Position numbers and translations under genes: made by a program. Shown here piece by piece: positions 58,801-64,000 of a stretch of DNA of 64,000 nt; positions within the stretch are counted from its first letter, which is position 1, and every line of letters begins with the position of its first letter. Origin of the DNA: Atopsyche davidsoni (Eukaryota; Arthropoda; Insecta; Trichoptera; Hydrobiosidae). The stretch is taken from positions 4,278,001 through 4,342,000 of the forward strand of contig JAILWY010000028.1 in assembly GCA_022113835.1 (NCBI GenBank), read 5' to 3'. The notes below the pieces were generated by a model, which worked only from the letters and a program-made list of their open reading frames with translations, searched no databases and was not told where the DNA came from.

Positions 58801-61424
58801 TTTTTTTAATTATAATGTCACTTTGATTGAGATAAGAATAATTTGATTGACGCTAGTTTCTGCCAAGGCGAACTTAACTTCACAATCTTTATTTGCACAA
58901 TGTTGCTCTTCCGATACAATTAATTTGTATTGACAATCTATACATATTTTTTATTTTCAAATCTCATAACGTGTTTATTAATTTCTGATAAACAATATGT
59001 TGTGCTATTTATACTGCTGAAAATGCTTACTTAGATACTCAAAAACATCAAAGGCAAAATTCAGCGGTTTCCGAACTTACGGGCTATCGTCTATTTTATG
59101 AGTAAATAATCTTGTGAAATTGGCTTGATTTACCCGAATGCACAAATTTGATAAAAATTCATACTTTCTAATTACTTTTATTGATAATTGATTAAAATAT
59201 TTTGATAAAATAGTAGCAATGAAACAACTATAAAATATCATGTGTAATTTTTAGAAAATTTTCTTCCTACTTCATATTTGTCATTTAAAGACGAAGAACT
59301 ACAAACGCATTTTACTGACTCATTGTTGGCAACGATAAAATGATCAAGATGCAAATGATATATCTAATGACTTTGAAAAATAAAGTAATTAATTAAATGA
59401 TTTGTTTCTCGAATCACTTGATTATTGTTTACATGTAAATATTAAAAAGGTCTTTTGCATAACGTGACTAATAGTAATTTTTCTTGTTCTGGTTTCATTG
59501 TCAATGGAGGGCATCTCATGTTTCTAAATGATTCGAGTATAGTCGTCGAGATGAGACTTAAATATTACGAAGATAGAATTTTTTAACTGTGACCTACGAA
59601 TGTTTTAACGACATAGTAAATCAAATAACAAAATACTCTGAGCAGTATGTACAACAATATCACTGGATATGTCCGTATACATTTAAAATAAAATACCTAG
59701 GCAAATGTAAGATATTTTTTTAGAAATATCCAACAAACAAATAATAATTCAATATGCCGGAAAAGGAAACAGCATTTTGATCACTTGAACTGCTATACAT
59801 TGAGAAGTTCTTAACGTCAACATCATCTTGCGTCGCAACTCTTGCAATATTATACGAGTATAAAAAATTAATTCTAACCGTTCAGTTCACGGTGATTTTG
59901 ATGCTGTTATCTATTCTCGGCGATGTGAAAACCCAAAAAACATTTCATTGTGAATATTATAAGATCAATATTGTTAAGTTTGAGTCGGTGATCATATAAA
60001 AAGCTTTGTAAGCCCAGATCTGTCGATCATTGTCAAGAGAGAAAGCTTTCTGGTTTGCCTCGGTTACTGCTGTTACGAATACACATTTTATTTTAAAATC
60101 TAAAGAAAATAAATAATAGTTTTTATTTTATTTAACATTCGTTGAATATACAGTGTTATAGATAACTTGATACACATTTAAAATATGATGAACATACAAC
60201 TTTAAAGTCAAGGAAAGATTCACAAAGAAAACTCAAAAGAAATGAATATTTTAACAGACTTTTCTTACATTATACAAGAATGATGTAAAGCATCAATGTT
60301 AATAAATGTTATTACTAAACATTGTTGAGTATTTTTGTGGCTATAGGCTAGCAACTAAATAGTGGCAATTTCGTTGAACTGAGAGTGGTTGTTAGCACTG
60401 TGAAACATGCGTTATAGCGATTTCTACAAAAATCCGATAGCTTAGTATTCCAGATTGTATGTACTGAACAATAATCACACGCAGGATTTGTGATCTCGGC
60501 ACAAACTGTCTATCCAGTACAGGTGCATAGTGAAATAATGTGGAAATATCAAATCGAGTGCTTTCCACTGAGGGTTCAATGGTTTTTATAAAATTTCTTT
60601 CTCTTTTACACTTTGATACTTGGCACCTTTTGGTATTCACAATTTTCATAAATATACAATTGATAATGTTTGGTTGTTAGTTTATTGCCGCTGCTAAAAG
60701 ATTGTTAGATAGCGGTAACCGAGGCAATGTACAATGTGAAGATGTATATTGCTTATTTAAAGTTCAGGATGTGTTTAGATGTAGTGTAATTGGAAAGGCG
60801 AAACCCTGTTCATTGTTGAGATAAAGAGAGGGACTGGGCCCGCGGGCAATTGGGCTGAAATTTGTCTTATTAATTGTGAATATAGCTTGTTTTTTTCATG
60901 CTGGCAATAAAGAATTAATAACAAATAATAAAATAGTGTATTTTATTTTTTATTCAATAATTATTTAAACGCGAATATCACAATTCATGAATAACGTTAG
61001 CTATTATATTAGATGCGCGACAACAAGAACCCTGCTACTAATAATCAAATACAATGAAGAGAAATATTTTTGTTTATAATAATTGTAACACATTTAATAT
61101 CAAATCTTGGTAATTACAACTTGGTTTATTTTAAATTTCAAAGCATCAATGTTGAAGTACGTTTTTAAAATTATTATACCATTTTAAAGTATCATCTGTA
61201 ATGAAACATAAAAATACTTTGAATACCAAATAAAATTGAAAAGATCATTTGATTACTAAGTATTACACCAAACTACCACTTAAATTAATTACTTTAACAA
61301 ATATTATAAAAAAGCATTTGTTTTGTACAGAGTTGTTCATAAAAATACCAATTATATATGGAATTCTCTTCAGGAGTTAACAACCAATAAACAATTGTTC
61401 ACTTACATGGATGTTATTTTAAAA

Positions 61425-61555
61425 ACCCTCACTCAAAGTTGGCGAAACCGGTCACCAATAAAAAATAACAAGTTGAAAAATAAGTCAAGTATTTTATTTA
61501 AAATATTAAAATGGAATTCTACCGAGTACTCTCTGTCAAAAAATATTGATTACTA
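61425..61555 (+). mobile_element. CCGGTCACC-family repeat copy
   Basis: Reads GTTGGCGAAACCGGTCACCAATAAAAA, then AAGTCAAGTATTTTATTTAAAATATT, then ATGGAATTCTACCGAGTACTCTCTGTCAAAAAATATTG, the same order of blocks as in the 32.6-33.0 kb element. It is the clearest single copy and shows the unit is at least about 120 bp. Confidence 0.6.
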
Positions 61556-61713
61556 ATCAAACATGGTCAACGCTTTCTGATCTTCACGAGCTGATTTTTG
61601 CGCGCCACATATTTTAGAAATACTGCGCGTCCCTATGATACGGTATTTAAAGTTTTAAATATTTTTATAAGATGGATTAAATTACTATACACTATCAAAC
61701 TCAACCCGCATCA

Positions 61714-61723
61714 CAATAATAAT

Positions 61724-61800
<77 letters not shown>
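61714..61800. repeat. (AAT)n then long (TA)n microsatellite
   Basis: Five AAT units lead into about 70 bp of uninterrupted TA dinucleotides. The Ile-Tyr reading frame over it is an artefact. Confidence 0.95.
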
Positions 61801-61804
<4 letters not shown>

Positions 61805-62040
61805 ACAATAAAAAATAGTTTAAAAAATTTTTTTACCAAAGTATTTTTTTTTATTAATCAAAGTAATTGATTTTTTTATGGCTAAAAATATATGAATATT
61901 ATTTTAATTATTGTTTTTTTTTAAATTAATTAATAATAAATAATCGATCATTTTTTCCATCTTGTAAACGAATGAGCCCATCATTAGTCTATGGGTAGAG
62001 GAGGTGGATTGTTTTTGACTTGTCGTATGGCGTTGATTTG

Positions 62041-62153
62041 ACGTTAGGCCGCCGCCAAGTGTAGTCGCGACGGCACATATTATTTAATAAATCCCCGTTC
62101 GGTGCGTCGAATAGTGTATATTGTGATATAATTGTTACGTCCAACAAAGTCCG
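62041..62153 (+). promoter_or_regulatory. Possible promoter and noncoding first exon of a downstream gene
   Basis: CpG-containing GGCCGCCGCC, then GTCGCGACGG, and a strong donor CCG|GTGAGT at 62154. The segment has no ATG. The next good acceptor on the + strand is TTTCATTGTAG at 63891, followed by 106 ATG-free bases to GTGGCAAAATG on the last three bases of the window. Together these look like the 5' UTR of a gene whose coding part lies outside. Confidence 0.3.
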
Positions 62154-63891
62154 GTGAGTTTCCAAAATATCAATCGCATCAGCTCGGCGTAAAAATTGAG
62201 AAAAACAATCACCGGTTGTAACATCATAAAATTATATATATTTTGTAAAATGTAAAGTTTTTTCCGAACAAAACTAAACCTTGTAAAATATCCTTATAAA
62301 CGCGAAATAAAATACTACATTCGTTGATCCGGCAATTTTTTTTTTTAATTATTTGTTTCTTTATAACTCTTATTCCCGAGAATCAAGTATATTAAAGCTG
62401 TTTGTTTAAAATATCAGGCATTTTTGGCTTGATTAGACGATGGTCTATAATTTTATGCCCATTCCACTTTATATGAGTAAAATTTTTTTTTATCTTCCCA
62501 GGCACAATGACATTTGAAATAAGCTATAAAACTTATTTGTACAACAATTTTTTTGGTTTTAGCCCTTAAATACTCAATGATCTACAGTGTTAGAATTTTT
62601 TGTTGAATTTTTAATGTTTTTTTTTTACCCTAAATGTTGATGAAATTATATTAAAATATCCTGATCTGATTGATAAGTTTTTATGCGTTAAATATTATAA
62701 CTAATTAGAAAACATTTTAGACTTTGTTTGCTTCGTATTTCAAAGAGAAAAAAAAACTCCGATCTAAGATTCTCTAATGGCAGGAGCATGATTTAATCAA
62801 AAATAAAAAAATGTATGTAAATTAATCGTTTTTCCGGAGTTTCTATTGCTATGCAGTCGATTTTGATTGATTTGGTGTTCGTGGACTTTCAGATAATTCC
62901 ATGAAGCGTTTTTATAAGGATCACCTAAGTTTATCAAGGGAGCTGGTAATAACACTAAATACGGCATTAGCAACTTTCTATCATATCTCGTTGCCCAGTG
63001 CAGATGAGTCGAATTGATGTGAGGATTGCAATTGACTATTCAAATCTGTCATGAGAGTGTAAAGGTTTGACTTTAGTTAAAAATTTCCATAGTATAAAAT
63101 CACTCTTTTAGATACTGAAAATTGACAACTTGCTGATACTCTAACAATAGAGCAGCTTTTTGTGATTCATGTATAGTTATTATTGTAAATCGATGCTTCC
63201 GTTCAAGCAGTTCGTAGATTTACTCAAGTCCAAGGAAATATATTCAATGTCTAGCCTTTTAACAGTAAGCTATTTTAGTTCAATATCTCAATAATAAAAA
63301 AAACACAATGAAACTCTATATAGTATGTATTAAAAAAAAAAACATGTTTTTTATGGGATTATTTATGGATGTTTTTAAATAATAAATTATTGCCATTGTT
63401 GTAATGTCACCGTCACCGAAGATGGAAATAGCTTTATTTTTCGAGACGGAAAAGATTTGTGTTTAAGATTGCTTTTTACCGTGAATACGATAAAAAATTG
63501 TATTAGCAGATAAATAACCAAGTTTGGTTTGTACTTTGGATGCACTCTTGTTGACTAACTGATGTTTTTGTGCGAGGGAAATGCTCAGAGCCAACTTGTG
63601 GTGTAAGAGAATTTGACCTTGACATTTCAATTTGTAGATGCCATCTGTTTCCAGAGTAAATTTATCATAAAAAATCGCTGCTCAGAGCAGCTTTATGAAA
63701 TAAGAAAGCAATTTCTCAAATAATGACCCGTAAAACCTGCGAACTTTACGATATTTTACTATAAAAAAATACGTATAAGTCTACACCTGTTAGTGCCGTT
63801 TTACACTTGTGTCTTATTAGATATATGCCTACGTCCGTTTGTGATATTTTTCATTAATTTTTAACAATTGTTTTTATTAATTTCATTGTAG

Positions 63892-64000
63892 TAGCAAAAT
63901 TTACTCGTTCACCTTGCACTTGTGTGCTTAAAATATTATTTAATCATCGTCAGAATTCGTGAAATTAACCAGTTTCGACAAACGCTCGAGTGGCAAAATG
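63892..64000 (+). other. Possible second exon with start codon at the window edge
   Basis: Preceded by a T-rich tract and TTGTAG. The ATG at 63998-64000 has the insect-favoured CAAAATG context and no upstream ATG in the segment. No codon beyond the ATG is visible, so the product is unknown. Confidence 0.25.

Larger units (their letters stand above)
48490..61300 (+). other. Repeat-poor AT-rich tract downstream of FAR
   Basis: No convincing coding region. Poly(A) signals AATAAA lie at 49453, 50303, 54345 and 60906, among others; the last sits in CTGGCAATAAAGAATTAATA with a T/G-rich follow-up. Pumilio-type TGTANATA motifs lie at 50518, 51956, 52695 and 52734, with more beyond 56 kb. Apart from 55635-55800 none of the repeat families of the first 48 kb is seen. 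A long FAR 3' UTR at least partly covers it, or it is unique intergenic DNA; the sequence alone does not decide. Confidence 0.4.

Noticed and set aside
61598..61870. 90-codon Ile-Tyr repeat frame
   Set aside because: Translation of a TA microsatellite.
1..64000. CRISPR array, bacterial operon, or phage-type defence system
   Set aside because: Sequence is eukaryotic with GT-AG introns, SINEs and LINEs; no spaced identical repeats of CRISPR type.

Overview
The window is AT-rich insect nuclear DNA with long introns, many short decayed transposons and isolated GC-rich islands. The repeat content (RTE-like LINE tails ending in AAG triplets, tRNA-derived SINEs, a hAT MITE, a mariner remnant) and the one recognisable gene point to a holometabolous insect, most likely a butterfly or moth; that placement is an inference. 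Only one gene can be read with certainty.

Layout. 1-36.8 kb: intergenic or far-upstream DNA without a convincing intact gene. It holds SINEs, LINE tails, several unnamed repeat families present in several copies, tandem repeats and GC-rich islands (about 3.25, 12.75, 15.2, 17.9, 21.85, 31.65 and 33.1 kb). A small, probably broken minus-strand gene remnant lies at about 20.9-21.5 kb, beside a hAT MITE that keeps its 8-bp target duplication. 36.9-37.85 kb: GC-rich minisatellites and the probable promoter and 5' UTR of the main gene. 37,854-48,489 (+): an alcohol-forming fatty acyl-CoA reductase (FAR) of the Drosophila CG5065 type, in 11 coding exons that join without a frame break into 529 codons plus stop. 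Intron 1 is about 6 kb and carries four LINE fragments; the other ten exons lie within 4.5 kb.

48.5-61 kb: AT-rich and nearly free of the repeats that fill the first 48 kb, with several poly(A) signals, Pumilio-type motifs and one strong GC-rich hairpin (52,614-52,667) whose imperfect pairs are all G-U on the FAR sense strand. A long FAR 3' UTR is possible but unproven. 61.4-61.8 kb: a repeat copy and a long TA microsatellite. 62.0-64.0 kb: a possible ATG-free 5' UTR exon with a GTGAGT donor, then an acceptor at 63.89 kb and an ATG in good insect context on the last three bases, suggesting that another + strand gene starts at the window edge.

The best candidates for new biology are two RNA hairpins whose wobble pairs fix the strand (27,031-27,119 and 52,614-52,667) and the unidentified minus-strand remnant with its own poly(A) signal. 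No complete undescribed multi-gene system is visible.
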